From the NCBI RefSeq assembly GCF_018734325.1, contig NZ_CP073754.1:2480001-2544000 (forward strand): a stretch of DNA of 64,000 nt. The letters run 5' to 3'. Positions 16,923-26,081 of this stretch are shown piece after piece (the stretch's first letter is position 1; every line of letters begins with the position of its first letter). The notes beneath the pieces are model-generated. The model saw only the letters and a list, made by a program, of their open reading frames with translations. It did no database searches and was not told the DNA's origin. Position numbers and translations under genes: made by a program. Source of the stretch: Methylomonas paludis. GTDB lineage: Bacteria > Pseudomonadota > Gammaproteobacteria > Methylococcales > Methylomonadaceae.

Positions 16923-17987
16923 ATGCCTTTAGTTGCCCATACCGACTTGCCGACGTTTCGGCGTCTGCTGGAGGAGGGTGAGGAGATACTGACTCCGGTT
17001 CGCGCTCACCAGCAATCCATACGAGAATTACACATTGGTTTACTTAACATCATGCCTGATGCCGCTCTGCAAGCCACCGAAAGACAATTCTTTCGTTTGG
17101 TTGGCGCTTGCAATCAGATTGCCCAGTTTCATGTTCATCCATTTACCATAGAAGGCTTACCCAGAAGCCCGGAAGCACAGTTACACATTGACAGTTATTA
17201 CGAAAGCTTTGACCAAATTAAGGCTGACGGCCTGGATGCCCTGATTATCAGTGGTGCCAATGTTACCAAGGCACACCTGCAGGAGGAGGTGTTTTGGCAG
17301 CCATTAACTGAAGTTTTTGCCTGGGCCAGAGAAAATGTGACATCCATACTTTGTTCCTGTCTGGCTAGCCATGCCCTGATCCAGTATTGTTACGGTATTG
17401 AAAGAACCCGGCTGCCCAGTAAATGCTGGGGGGTTTTCAGCCATAAAGTCGTCGATAGAAAACATCCGCTGATGGCGGAAATCAATACCCGTTTTGATGT
17501 GCCGCATTCCCGCTATAACGAAATTTTTCGTTGCGATATGGAAAAACAGGGTTTGAAAGTGCTGGTGGCCAGCGCAGAGGCCGGCGTGCATTTGGCGGTC
17601 AGCGCTGACGGGTTTCGGATTGTGTTCTTTCAGGGCCATCCTGAATACGACGACATTAGTTTACTGAAAGAATATAAACGCGAAGTGATGCGTTTTTATC
17701 GGGGCGAATGTGAAGATTACCCGCCCTACCCCGAACATTATTTCGATGTTGAGGTGCAACAAATCCTCAGTCAGTACCGGGAGCATGTCCAGGCTGCCAA
17801 AAAAAACGCCACACCACTATTGCCTATGCCTGAACATTTAATCATAGACCGACTGGATATAACCTGGCGAGACTCAGCCAAAGCGGTATTCAATAATTGG
17901 TTGGGCAAGGTTTATCAGCTGACCAATGAGGATCGCCAGATTCCGTTTATGGACGGTATTAATCCCGATAATCCGCTGGGACTATAA
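16923..17987 (+). CDS. metA: Homoserine O-acyltransferase, MetA family
   Basis: Cytoplasmic enzyme (354 aa) acylating homoserine at the first committed step of methionine synthesis. The glutamine-amidotransferase-like fold is recognisable by LCSCLASHAL (candidate nucleophile Cys144 or Cys146), VPHSRYNE (193-200) and the catalytic His-Glu pair in GHPEYD (His239, Glu241). The residue that separates succinyl-CoA users (Gly) from acetyl-CoA users (Glu) falls in GANVT (111-115) and appears to be Thr115, so the donor cannot be called. It is longer than E. coli MetA (309 aa) owing to both ends. Third gene of its unit, and it overlaps the convergent RCK-RyR gene by 6 bp. Confidence 0.85.
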   Translation: MPLVAHTDLPTFRRLLEEGEEILTPVRAHQQSIRELHIGLLNIMPDAALQATERQFFRLVGACNQIAQFHVHPFTIEGLPRSPEAQLHIDSYYESFDQIKADGLDALIISGANVTKAHLQEEVFWQPLTEVFAWARENVTSILCSCLASHALIQYCYGIERTRLPSKCWGVFSHKVVDRKHPLMAEINTRFDVPHSRYNEIFRCDMEKQGLKVLVASAEAGVHLAVSADGFRIVFFQGHPEYDDISLLKEYKREVMRFYRGECEDYPPYPEHYFDVEVQQILSQYREHVQAAKKNATPLLPMPEHLIIDRLDITWRDSAKAVFNNWLGKVYQLTNEDRQIPFMDGINPDNPLGL

Positions 17988-19754
17988 TCTGCGTAACCCA
18001 TTACCGGCTTTACGACACAGTTCCGGAATGTTTTGCACAGTTGACCGGTCATACTGTTTAACATGCTCGCTAAGTTGCTGATATGGAAGCAGACAGTCGT
18101 GGTGCAAATTGCTGTCATCGCGTTTAGGCGCATATGTCCAACCATGGATCAGATGAAACGCCCACCAGCGCCTATGTTCCATTTCGGCAATTTGTTCCAG
18201 TTGTTCAGCGGAAATTGCCGCTAAAAACTGATCCCGGTCTACGGCATGTTGTTTTACCAGTCCCCAGCCCAAGGCTCGCAATTTAATATTGATATGGGCG
18301 ATTTGCTGACGGGTGCCGGCTCGCAAAAACTCATTCAAATCATCCCAAGCGGCCAATGCCGGCCGCTCCCCTAGCTGTTTTCCGTTACGCAATGCCTGAT
18401 CCAAATAATCCTGATGGGCAATTTGCGCCAGCGTATCGTTTACACCGGAAAGCAAGACATCGCTTTGACAACTTTTCAGGGTTTCCAGCACTGCCAGATT
18501 GGCATCGACTCCCCAGAAGCGGGGTTTGATTGGATGCGGGCGCAAAGGCATAACGGCAACGACTTTGCCGGGCTTATCCAGCCCTTGGTTTTTCAATAGT
18601 TTGAGTACTTGCCCAGCGCTTGCCAAGGTGGTTATTTCATCAGCCAAACCCACATAAAACTGGCTAAGCTGTTTACCCTGGGTATTGATCCAGGCGGATA
18701 AGATACTGTAGTCATCAGGCGCTTCCGTGACGGCTTCAATAATCAATACATTATCGATAGCCGGACAGAGTTGGCGTATGCTGGTTAATAATTTCTCAGC
18801 ATCGGGACTGATAATAGTCAAGCGCGCTCGGGGCATGGTTTGCGCCTGATAATCTGCGCGCCAGTAATGGCAGGATTGCGCCATTTGCAGAGCCAGCATA
18901 AAAGCCAGTTCAGTTCGACCCAAGAAAGCCACATGAACACCTTCTGCCTGTTGTTCAAGCGCTAAATGCCGCTCCGGCGGAAAACGGCGCAACAGTTCAC
19001 TGGCTGTGTTTTCTTCAATACTAAACAACCGGAAGCGGTGACCTGCACCCTGAGCGCCCATGATGGTTAACTGCTCCAGATGATTACGCAACAGCGGACT
19101 CTGGATATGGCAAAAACAGGTGGGTTTCTGAGTGGCAGCATGCTGATCCAGCAAGATTCTGGCCGCTTCCAGCATGGCAATATTGATATCATCCTGATTG
19201 GTGATGCAGACAAAATTTCGGGCATGCTGAAAACCGGCACTGCGCAACACGGCGGGATTGGTGGCATCGCCCTGTAATACACAAACGCCGGTTTTTCTGA
19301 TTTCCAGAGTCTCATCATACTTGCTGTCCAGGGTGATAATGACCACGCTCTGGCCCTGGTGAGCCAGATCGGCGGCCAGAATGATGCTGCGCTGGTTCAT
19401 ACCGGCAATGATGGTGTGATTACGCAGGAACAACCGGGCCCGCAGTTCATCCAAATAGGCTCCGCTTTGGCGTAAATAAGCCAATATCAATGCCAATATT
19501 GCTGAAGTTGACAGCAAGAATTTGGCAAACTGGTAGAGTTTTTCCTGCCAGTGCTGATTCAACCAAGTCCACCAGATTGCTAAGTCACCCGTGACAACCA
19601 GAGGATGATGGAAGAAATCCCAAATGTCGGACAATCCGGCCAGCCCAAACAGAAAAATACTGCTAAAAATGGCAAATACCACGATGTTTTGCTCATTTTT
19701 AACCAGTTTATGGGTAATTTTTGACAAGATTCGTTGGGAAAACAACGGGTTCAT
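17982..19754 (-). CDS. Two-helix membrane protein with RCK_N (TrkA-N) and RyR domains
   Basis: A 590-residue protein. Membrane helices at about 24-41 and 78-95 frame a short loop, like a minimal ion-channel-type anchor but with no selectivity filter that I can see. Residues 113-230 form a Rossmann TrkA-N domain (IIAGMNQRS; then VVIITLDSK; GDATNPAVL). A second, degenerate Rossmann-like region spans about 270-430. The C-terminal ~60 residues (from about 523) match the ryanodine-receptor RyR repeat: EHRRWWAFHLIHGW, YAPKRDD, LLPYQQLSEHVK, YDRSTVQNIP. The likely role is ligand- or nucleotide-sensing regulation of ion transport, but substrate and partner are unknown. It is a single-gene unit, convergent with metA. 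Confidence 0.85.
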   Translation of the reverse strand: MNPLFSQRILSKITHKLVKNEQNIVVFAIFSSIFLFGLAGLSDIWDFFHHPLVVTGDLAIWWTWLNQHWQEKLYQFAKFLLSTSAILALILAYLRQSGAYLDELRARLFLRNHTIIAGMNQRSIILAADLAHQGQSVVIITLDSKYDETLEIRKTGVCVLQGDATNPAVLRSAGFQHARNFVCITNQDDINIAMLEAARILLDQHAATQKPTCFCHIQSPLLRNHLEQLTIMGAQGAGHRFRLFSIEENTASELLRRFPPERHLALEQQAEGVHVAFLGRTELAFMLALQMAQSCHYWRADYQAQTMPRARLTIISPDAEKLLTSIRQLCPAIDNVLIIEAVTEAPDDYSILSAWINTQGKQLSQFYVGLADEITTLASAGQVLKLLKNQGLDKPGKVVAVMPLRPHPIKPRFWGVDANLAVLETLKSCQSDVLLSGVNDTLAQIAHQDYLDQALRNGKQLGERPALAAWDDLNEFLRAGTRQQIAHINIKLRALGWGLVKQHAVDRDQFLAAISAEQLEQIAEMEHRRWWAFHLIHGWTYAPKRDDSNLHHDCLLPYQQLSEHVKQYDRSTVQNIPELCRKAGNGLRRL

Positions 19755-19793
19755 GGTTTTTAAACAAACCTAAAATGAGAGTCAAGACTAAAT

Positions 19794-19815
19794 AATACCT
19801 AAAAAATACCTAAAA
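19794..19815. promoter_or_regulatory. Tandem 11-bp direct repeat upstream of RCK-RyR gene
   Basis: Two exact, adjacent copies of AATACCTAAAA start 40 bp upstream of the RCK-RyR start codon. An 11-bp period is one helical turn, which would place both copies on one DNA face, as in operators. A related AAATACCCAA string occurs on the opposite strand near 19835-19850. No regulator is assigned. Confidence 0.4.
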
Positions 19816-19868
19816 CTTTTGATTTTTTTGGCATTATTGGGTATTTATGGCCTTATAGTTGGTATTAA

Positions 19869-20030
19869 GCGGCAATAAAGCTGGGGCGATTGGCTGCACC
19901 GCATGATGGGCATTTACTGATGTGGGGCGAAGCTGATTACGAGCATGGTCTGGCGCGTATCATTGACTTGCCGTTACGTGATGAGCCCATCAGCCAGCTG
20001 CAAAGCGAAATTTCCAGTCTGCCGAACTAA
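19869..20030 (+). pseudogene. Short 3' remnant of an unidentified gene
   Basis: The gap 19755-20148 contains an open stretch of 53 codons ending at TAA 20030, including an internal ATG at 19920 with no ribosome site. The peptide has coding character (RLAAPHDGHLLMWGEADYEH, then ARIIDLPLRDEPISQL) but no upstream start or recognisable domain; an in-frame stop lies at 19866. It may be the tail of a deleted gene. Identity unknown. Confidence 0.3.
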
Positions 20031-20112
20031 TAATGTAATGCGCTTAAGTTAAGCTGAGGCTTTAACTTAGGCGCATCGCTGATAGTCAGGATTCTTTTTA
20101 GCAAGAACAGCT

Positions 20113-20143
20113 TATAATAGTTTCACTCTTTCAACCTCAGGAG
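20113..20143 (+). promoter_or_regulatory. Probable pgk -10 box and ribosome binding site
   Basis: A perfect TATAAT occurs at 20113-20118 and CAGGAG at 20138-20143, five bases before the pgk ATG. A -35 match about 17 bases upstream (ATTCTT) is poor. The leader would be very short, about 25 bases. Confidence 0.5.
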
Positions 20144-20148
20144 AATTT

Positions 20149-21321
20149 ATGTCTGTAAAAAAAATGGTCGATCTGGATTTGGCAGGTAAGCGGGTATTGA
20201 TCCGCCAGGATTTGAATGTACCGGTTAAAGACGGCAAAGTTACTAGTGATTTACGTATCCAGGCCAGTGTGCCCACTGTTAAAGCGGCTTTGGCCGGCGG
20301 TGCAGCGGTGATTTTGTTGTCGCATCTGGGTCGTCCTACCGAGGGTGTCTATGATGAAGAATCCAGCCTGAAGCCGGTAGCAGAACGCTATACCGAGTTA
20401 CTGGGGCAAACTGTGCGCCTGGAAAAAGATTGGCTGGATGGCGTGACTATCCAGCCTGGTGAAGTGGTGTTGTGCGAAAACGTGCGGTTTAATAAAGGCG
20501 AGAAGAAAAACAGTCCGGAACTGGGCCAAAAACTGGCGGCTTTGTGCGATATTTTTGTGATGGATGCCTTTGGTACTGCGCATCGCGCCGAAGCCTCCAC
20601 CCATAGCGTGGCGCAATATGCGCCGATTGCTGCAGCCGGCCCCTTGCTGGCAGCAGAACTGGACGCCCTGGGCAAAGCGCTGGAACATCCTGATCACCCT
20701 TTGGTGGCGATCGTGGGCGGCTCCAAAGTATCCACCAAACTCACGGTTCTGGAATCTTTGTCCAGCAAGGTTGACCAGTTAATCGTCGGCGGCGGGATAG
20801 CTAATACTTTTATTGCTGCTGCAGGTTATCCAGTGGGCAAATCTTTGTATGAAGCCGACCTGCTTGACGAAGCCAAACGTTTGATTGCCGCCGCCAAGGA
20901 ACGCGGCGCGGATATTCCGATTCCTGTGGATGTGGTTACCGCCAAGGAATTTTCCGAATCAGCAATTGCAACGGTGAAAAATGTCGCCGATGTGGCAGAA
21001 GATGATCTGATTCTGGACATAGGACCGCAAACCGCCCAACAATACGCGGCAATTCTGCAAAAAGCCGGCACTATCGTCTGGAATGGTCCGGTAGGCGTAT
21101 TTGAAATTGATCAGTTTGGTGAAGGCACCAAAGCCGTTGCTCTGGCTATTGCCGAAAGCCCGGCGTTTTCCATAGCCGGCGGTGGTGACACTCTGGCTGC
21201 CATCGACAAATACGGTATTGCTGACCAAGTGTCTTATACTTCTACTGGTGGCGGGGCGTTTCTGGAGTTTCTGGAAGGCAAGGAATTGCCGGCAGTGGCT
21301 ATACTGACTGCGCGAGCTTAA
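20149..21321 (+). CDS. pgk: Phosphoglycerate kinase
   Basis: Glycolytic/gluconeogenic enzyme converting 1,3-bisphosphoglycerate plus ADP to 3-phosphoglycerate plus ATP (390 aa, standard). Signature [11 protein letters not shown] near residue 20, substrate-binding [17 protein letters not shown], the hinge and nucleotide site [18 protein letters not shown] and the C-terminal [27 protein letters not shown]. All are conserved. In type I methanotrophs it serves the ribulose-monophosphate route downstream of triose phosphate. It has its own promoter and a hairpin 16 bp after the stop. Confidence 0.98.
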   Translation: MSVKKMVDLDLAGKRVLIRQDLNVPVKDGKVTSDLRIQASVPTVKAALAGGAAVILLSHLGRPTEGVYDEESSLKPVAERYTELLGQTVRLEKDWLDGVTIQPGEVVLCENVRFNKGEKKNSPELGQKLAALCDIFVMDAFGTAHRAEASTHSVAQYAPIAAAGPLLAAELDALGKALEHPDHPLVAIVGGSKVSTKLTVLESLSSKVDQLIVGGGIANTFIAAAGYPVGKSLYEADLLDEAKRLIAAAKERGADIPIPVDVVTAKEFSESAIATVKNVADVAEDDLILDIGPQTAQQYAAILQKAGTIVWNGPVGVFEIDQFGEGTKAVALAIAESPAFSIAGGGDTLAAIDKYGIADQVSYTSTGGGAFLEFLEGKELPAVAILTARA

Positions 21322-21336
21322 TTGGGTTGAGGTCTA

Positions 21337-21360
21337 CGCCAGTGACACGCTGCACTGGCG
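21337..21360 (+). terminator. Hairpin after pgk
   Basis: CGCCAGTG-ACACGCTG-CACTGGCG is a perfect 8-bp stem with an 8-base loop, beginning 16 bp after the pgk stop. There is no U-run, so it may terminate weakly, protect the mRNA 3' end or be a repeat remnant. Confidence 0.5.
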
Positions 21361-21497
21361 TTCGCCCACCCTACAGGCCAATACAATAATAACAACAGCC
21401 TGGAAACTCTTGCTGCGCCTGCTGTTGCGGAGCAAGGCTCAAGGCTGATATCAGCCTGTTGTGTACTCAATGGCTGAGCGACACTTCAGGAGTTTTT

Positions 21498-23654
21498 ATG
21501 TTAAAGCGCGTGCTACACCGGCTGCTGACCTTGATATTTAAGGTTAAAGTCACTGGAATGGAGAACTATCAGTTAGCCGGTCAACGGGTCTTGATCGTGG
21601 CTAATCACAGCTCTTTCCTGGATCCGTTGCTGCTGGGTGTGTTTCTGCCGGACGACATCACTTTTGCGATTAATACCCATATTGCCCAACGCTGGTGGCT
21701 AAAGCCGTTTTTACGGCTATCTAAAGTGTTTCCGATGGATCCCACTCATCCGCTTTCCCTGAAAGCGCTGATACATTATTTGCAAACCGATACCAAAACC
21801 GTCATTTTTCCGGAAGGCCGCATCACTGATACCGGCTCCTTGATGAAGGTTTATGATGGTCCCGGCATGGTAGCAGACAAAACCGGTGCGATGATTTTGC
21901 CTATCCGCATTAACGGTGCCGAATACAGTCATTTCTCTCGCCTGCAAGGTAAGGTGCGCTTACGCTGGTTTCCGGCAATCAGTATCCATATCTTACCGCC
22001 CACGCAAATTCACACCAGTAATGCCGCCACAGGTAAGGTGCGTCGTCAGCATAGCGGTCAGGTGCTTACCAACATTATGACCGAAATGATGTTCAGTACC
22101 AGCCAATACCGGCAAACCATATTTTCGGCTGTGCTGGAAGCCCGCACCATTCACGGTGGCAAGCACACTATTGCCGAAGATCTGGAACGGGCGCCTTTGA
22201 GTTACGATGCCCTGATTACCCGCAGTATTATTGTCGGCAGGCTGATTAAATCCATCACTCAGGTTAACGAGAACGTGGGGGTGCTGCTGCCCAACACCTG
22301 TAAAACCCTCAATGTAGTGCTGGGCTTGCAATTGTATCAACGCATCCCGGCCATGCTGAATTTTTCCATTGGTGCAGCAGGTATGATATCTGCCTGCCGT
22401 ACCGGTCAGGTACGGGTCGTGTTAAGCTCACGGAAATTCATTGAGCTGGCCGGCCTGCAAGCGGAAGCCGATACGCTGGCGACTCAAGTCAGCTTGGTGT
22501 ATCTGGAAGATTTGGCAGCGCCATTGCGCAGCACAGACAAACTATTTGGCCTGTTGCTGGCTAAAACCGCCCATTACTGGTACCGCCCGCAAGCCGATCA
22601 GGCTGAAGCTGCGGCGGTAGTACTGTTCACCTCCGGCTCTGAAGGGGAACCCAAAGGGGTGGTGTTATCCCACACCAATATCCTGGCGAATCTGAAACAG
22701 GTTAAAGCTCGGATTGATTTTACCCCGCAAGACGTGGTTCTGAATTATTTACCGATGTTTCATTCATTCGGCTTTACGGTAGGTACTTTGCTGCCGGTAC
22801 TGAGCGGGATGACCAGTTTCTTTTATCCCTCGCCCTTACATTATGCGGTAATACCGGAAATAGCCTATGAAATTGGTGCGACCATTATGTTTGGCACTAA
22901 TACCTTTCTGGCCGCCTATGCCAAAAAAGCTCACCCTTATGATTTTTACAAAATGCGTTATGTGGTGGCGGGTGCCGAAAAACTGCAGGAAAGCACCCGT
23001 ACTACTTGGTTGAACAAATTTGGTATCAGAATTTTGGAAGGTTATGGCGCCACTGAAACGGCACCGGTGACTTCGGTAAACACGCCCATGGATTACAAAG
23101 CCGGCAGCGTGGGGCGGTTTATGCCCGATATGTTGCACCAACTGGAGCCGGTACCGGGTATAGAAAACGCAGGTAAACTGCATGTAGCCGGCCCGAATAT
23201 CATGAAAGGCTATTTGCTGCCGAATAATCCCGGGGTATTGGTTCCACCCTGTTCAGCAGCTTATGGTGAGGGTTGGTACGATACCGGGGATATCGTGCAT
23301 GTTGATGAGGACGGCTTTATTTTCATTAAAGGCCGCAGTAAACGCTTTGCCAAAATCAGCGGTGAAATGGTATCGCTGGCTGCTGCTGAGCAATTGGCAA
23401 TCCTGGCCTGGCCCGATAGCCAGCATGCGGTGGTAAGTCTGCCGGATCCCAAAAAAGGTGAACAACTGGTATTGTTGACCACTGAAGCCTCGGCCAGCGC
23501 CAAAACCTTGGCTGATGCCTCACCGGGCGTAACGGCCATTACCCTGCCTAGAAAGGTGTTTGTAGTGGATAAACTGCCGGCATTGGCAACCGGTAAGACC
23601 GATTATGCCGCGGCACAGACTTTGGCGCTCAGTCTGGTTGAAGCCAATTTTTGA
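21498..23654 (+). CDS. aas: Bifunctional 2-acylglycerophosphoethanolamine acyltransferase / acyl-ACP synthetase
   Basis: Inner-membrane enzyme that re-acylates lysophospholipids: the C-terminal half activates a fatty acid and loads ACP, and the N-terminal half transfers it to lyso-PE. The start is set at ATG 21498 (718 aa, like the 719-aa E. coli Aas) because CAGGAG lies five bases upstream; an earlier frame start at 21459 lacks one. PlsC-type motif HSSFLD (His37, Asp42), FPEG, then the AMP-binding motif FTSGSEGEPKG, GYGATETAP and YDTGDI. It is followed 48 bp later by lplT, the matching flippase. Confidence 0.95.
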   Translation: MLKRVLHRLLTLIFKVKVTGMENYQLAGQRVLIVANHSSFLDPLLLGVFLPDDITFAINTHIAQRWWLKPFLRLSKVFPMDPTHPLSLKALIHYLQTDTKTVIFPEGRITDTGSLMKVYDGPGMVADKTGAMILPIRINGAEYSHFSRLQGKVRLRWFPAISIHILPPTQIHTSNAATGKVRRQHSGQVLTNIMTEMMFSTSQYRQTIFSAVLEARTIHGGKHTIAEDLERAPLSYDALITRSIIVGRLIKSITQVNENVGVLLPNTCKTLNVVLGLQLYQRIPAMLNFSIGAAGMISACRTGQVRVVLSSRKFIELAGLQAEADTLATQVSLVYLEDLAAPLRSTDKLFGLLLAKTAHYWYRPQADQAEAAAVVLFTSGSEGEPKGVVLSHTNILANLKQVKARIDFTPQDVVLNYLPMFHSFGFTVGTLLPVLSGMTSFFYPSPLHYAVIPEIAYEIGATIMFGTNTFLAAYAKKAHPYDFYKMRYVVAGAEKLQESTRTTWLNKFGIRILEGYGATETAPVTSVNTPMDYKAGSVGRFMPDMLHQLEPVPGIENAGKLHVAGPNIMKGYLLPNNPGVLVPPCSAAYGEGWYDTGDIVHVDEDGFIFIKGRSKRFAKISGEMVSLAAAEQLAILAWPDSQHAVVSLPDPKKGEQLVLLTTEASASAKTLADASPGVTAITLPRKVFVVDKLPALATGKTDYAAAQTLALSLVEANF

Positions 23655-23702
23655 ACATATCGGATATTCTGAACATTACTGACCTGCAACCGGCATAAAA
23701 AA

Positions 23703-24878
23703 ATGAACAAAGCGCTACTGATTTTGCTGTTGGCTCAATTTCTGTCGGTATTTGCCGATAACACCATTCTGTTCACTGTCATCGCCATGGTGATGCATTC
23801 CCCCCAAACGCCAGGCTGGTATGTACCGGCTTTACAAAGTGTGTTTCTGATATCTTTTGTCGGTTTGGCCCCCTGGGTGGGAATCTATGCTGACCGCCAC
23901 CCTAAAGCCAGAGTGTTAATTCTGGCCAATTTAATCAAAGCCTGCGGCGCCGGCCTGGTGTTATTGCAGATTGATGCCTTAGCAGCTTATGCCGTGGTAG
24001 GTATCGGCGCGGCTATTTACAGTCCGGCCAAATACGGTATTTTGCCGGAACTGGCTGGACATCAGGAATTGGTTAAAGCCAACAGCTGGATAGAAGGCTC
24101 GACTATTCTGGCAATTTTAACCGGGATGGTGGCCGGAGCCAGACTGGCTGACTATTCGGTAAACTGGTCCATGCTGAGTGCGATTTTGTTATTGCTGATT
24201 TCTGCCGCCGCTGCCCTGCTGCTGCCTAAGGGCAGCAGCAAACCGGTGCCTGACGGCTGGAAAATCCGGCTGTTTTATCGGGAAATACGCTATTTTATCG
24301 CGCAACCACGCACTCGTTTTGCGGTACTGGGCGGCTCCATGTTCTGGGCCGGCGCCGCGAGTGTCCGGGTAATCATTATTGCCTGGGCGCCGCTGGTATT
24401 ATTGACGCGCACTGCCACCGATATTGCTGAGCTTACTCTGTTTCTGGCTTTGGGGATTATTCTCGGTTCGGCACTAGTACCAAAAATCATTCCTCTGGAA
24501 CATTTGCGCCGGGCCCGGATTCCCGCTTATCTGATGGGAGCCATGATTATCGGTCTGAGTTTTACCGACACTGTTTGGGCTGCACGAGGTGTTTTGTTGT
24601 TAATGGGCACTGCCGGCGGTATGTTCATCGTACCCATCAATGCCGCGTTACAGGAACAGGGTCAACTCAGCATAGGCAGCGGCGGCGCAGTGGCCATGCA
24701 GAATTTCTTTCAAAACGCCGCCATGTTACTGTCTGTAGGCATATACAGTTTGGCAGCCGCGCAACAGCTTAGCCCCATTGCTGCATTGCAATTTCTGGGT
24801 ATACTGATAATTACAGCCACTATACTGTTAATGCTGACTATGCCACAGACCACAACTAGCGCCGCCAACCTTGAATAA
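23703..24878 (+). CDS. lplT: Lysophospholipid transporter LplT
   Basis: Major facilitator protein (391 aa) that flips lysophospholipids across the inner membrane for Aas to repair. About twelve hydrophobic helices. The start MNKALLILLLAQFLSVFADN and the loop GIYADRHPKARVL are typical, with SPAKYGILPEL in the middle of the N-domain. Placed directly after aas, the two form a phospholipid-salvage operon (E. coli has the reverse order lplT-aas). Its 3' end overlaps a convergent TetR gene by 23 bp. Confidence 0.93.
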   Translation: MNKALLILLLAQFLSVFADNTILFTVIAMVMHSPQTPGWYVPALQSVFLISFVGLAPWVGIYADRHPKARVLILANLIKACGAGLVLLQIDALAAYAVVGIGAAIYSPAKYGILPELAGHQELVKANSWIEGSTILAILTGMVAGARLADYSVNWSMLSAILLLLISAAAALLLPKGSSKPVPDGWKIRLFYREIRYFIAQPRTRFAVLGGSMFWAGAASVRVIIIAWAPLVLLTRTATDIAELTLFLALGIILGSALVPKIIPLEHLRRARIPAYLMGAMIIGLSFTDTVWAARGVLLLMGTAGGMFIVPINAALQEQGQLSIGSGGAVAMQNFFQNAAMLLSVGIYSLAAAQQLSPIAALQFLGILIITATILLMLTMPQTTTSAANLE

Positions 24879-25452
24879 AATTATCTACCAGTAAATGCAC
24901 AGCGGTTTCGGTACTGATCAGGCCAACCGGACCGAGATTGCCGCCCAGGGTCATGGTACAAATACCGTGTACTCCACACCACAAGGTTTTAGCGGCCAAC
25001 TGGGTTTGAGCATCTTCAATATCAGTGGATAATTGCCCGAATAATGCTTCTATTGGGTCAAACATCAACTGAATTTTTTGCTTATACCATACCGGTAGCT
25101 GGGTATGATCCACCAAACCGGGTTGAAACAATAATCGCCAGCGGCTGAGATTGGCGCTGGCATACTCCAGATAATTGCTGGTCAGGGTTTTAATACGCAG
25201 TTCCAGGCTATCGGTTGCCGGGATATCTTGTAACTGCTGGGTTAGTTGATCTAAGGTGCGACCATTGATATGCAAAAATAACTCTTGGGTATTGGCAAAA
25301 ACCATATAGATACTACCCACGGTATAACCTATATCTGCGGCAATCCGGCGCACAGTCAGCGCGTCAATACCTTCCTGAACAATAATGTTTTCGGCGGCGT
25401 TTAATACCATTTCCCTGATTTGCTCCAGAGTATGCTCTCTTCTTCTGGCCAT
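24856..25452 (-). CDS. TetR/AcrR family transcriptional regulator
   Basis: Predicted repressor of 198 residues. The start is placed at ATG 25452 because AGAAGGAT lies just upstream. The N-terminal helix-turn-helix reads LNAAENIIVQEGIDALTVRR, then IGYTVGSIYMVFANTQELFL. The C-terminal ligand domain resembles TetR_C_33/WHG-type domains (WRLLFQPGL; AKTLWCGVHGICTMTLGGN). The target is unknown; its 3' overlap with lplT and divergence from the Nudix gene (67 bp gap) make either a candidate. Confidence 0.88.
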   Translation of the reverse strand: MARRREHTLEQIREMVLNAAENIIVQEGIDALTVRRIAADIGYTVGSIYMVFANTQELFLHINGRTLDQLTQQLQDIPATDSLELRIKTLTSNYLEYASANLSRWRLLFQPGLVDHTQLPVWYKQKIQLMFDPIEALFGQLSTDIEDAQTQLAAKTLWCGVHGICTMTLGGNLGPVGLISTETAVHLLVDNFIQGWRR

Positions 25453-25519
25453 ATATCCTTCTATGTATCGCAAAAAGTGGGTAACATACACCAAAATCAA
25501 TCAAAAATGCTAGTAAATC

Positions 25520-26023
25520 ATGCCAAACGAACTGCTACCTGTTGTTAACGAACAAGATGAGCTGATTGAGCTGCGCTGCCGCCAAGAAGTTCATCAATTA
25601 CAACTCAGACACCGAGCTGTGCATATATTTATGTTTAATGAACAAGGACGGCTATTTCTGCAAAAACGTTCTATGTTCAAGGATTTGAATCCAGGTTTAT
25701 GGGATACTTCTGCCGCGGGGCATGTGGACGGAACGGAAAGCTACGACACCTGCGCGCACCGGGAATTATGGGAAGAATTGGGTATCACTGCCTTGCTGTA
25801 CAAGTTGTTTAAGTTGGATGCCTGTCCAGAACTGGGCATGGAATTTATTCAGGTTTATCGCTGTATGTATAACGGCCCGCTGAAACTCGAGCCCGCAGAA
25901 ATTGATGAGGGAGCTTGGTATTCGCTCAAGGATATCAACACCATTGTCGATAAAAATGATCCACAGTTCACCGATACTTTTAAGATTATTTGGCGTAATT
26001 TTCGGCTGATAGGCAGCATGTAA
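25520..26023 (+). CDS. Nudix hydrolase, YfcD/IPP-isomerase-like
   Basis: Hydrolase of 167 residues acting on a nucleoside-diphosphate-linked compound; substrate not known. A complete Nudix box spans residues 67-89: Gly67, Glu73, then RELWEELGI. The sequence around it ([19 protein letters not shown], with SAAGHV) and the C-terminal DEGAWYSL match the YfcD branch that resembles isopentenyl-diphosphate isomerase. ATG start with a poor ribosome site; divergent from the TetR gene. Confidence 0.88.
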   Translation: MPNELLPVVNEQDELIELRCRQEVHQLQLRHRAVHIFMFNEQGRLFLQKRSMFKDLNPGLWDTSAAGHVDGTESYDTCAHRELWEELGITALLYKLFKLDACPELGMEFIQVYRCMYNGPLKLEPAEIDEGAWYSLKDINTIVDKNDPQFTDTFKIIWRNFRLIGSM

Positions 26024-26081
26024 ATCTGCTGTTGGATTTTTCACTCAGAGGCTGTGTGCCGACCAATATGTAGGATATGCT

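Noticed and set aside
21459-21497. Thirteen-residue N-terminal extension of Aas
   Set aside because: No ribosome site precedes it, whereas CAGGAG lies five bases before ATG 21498, and the shorter form matches E. coli Aas length.
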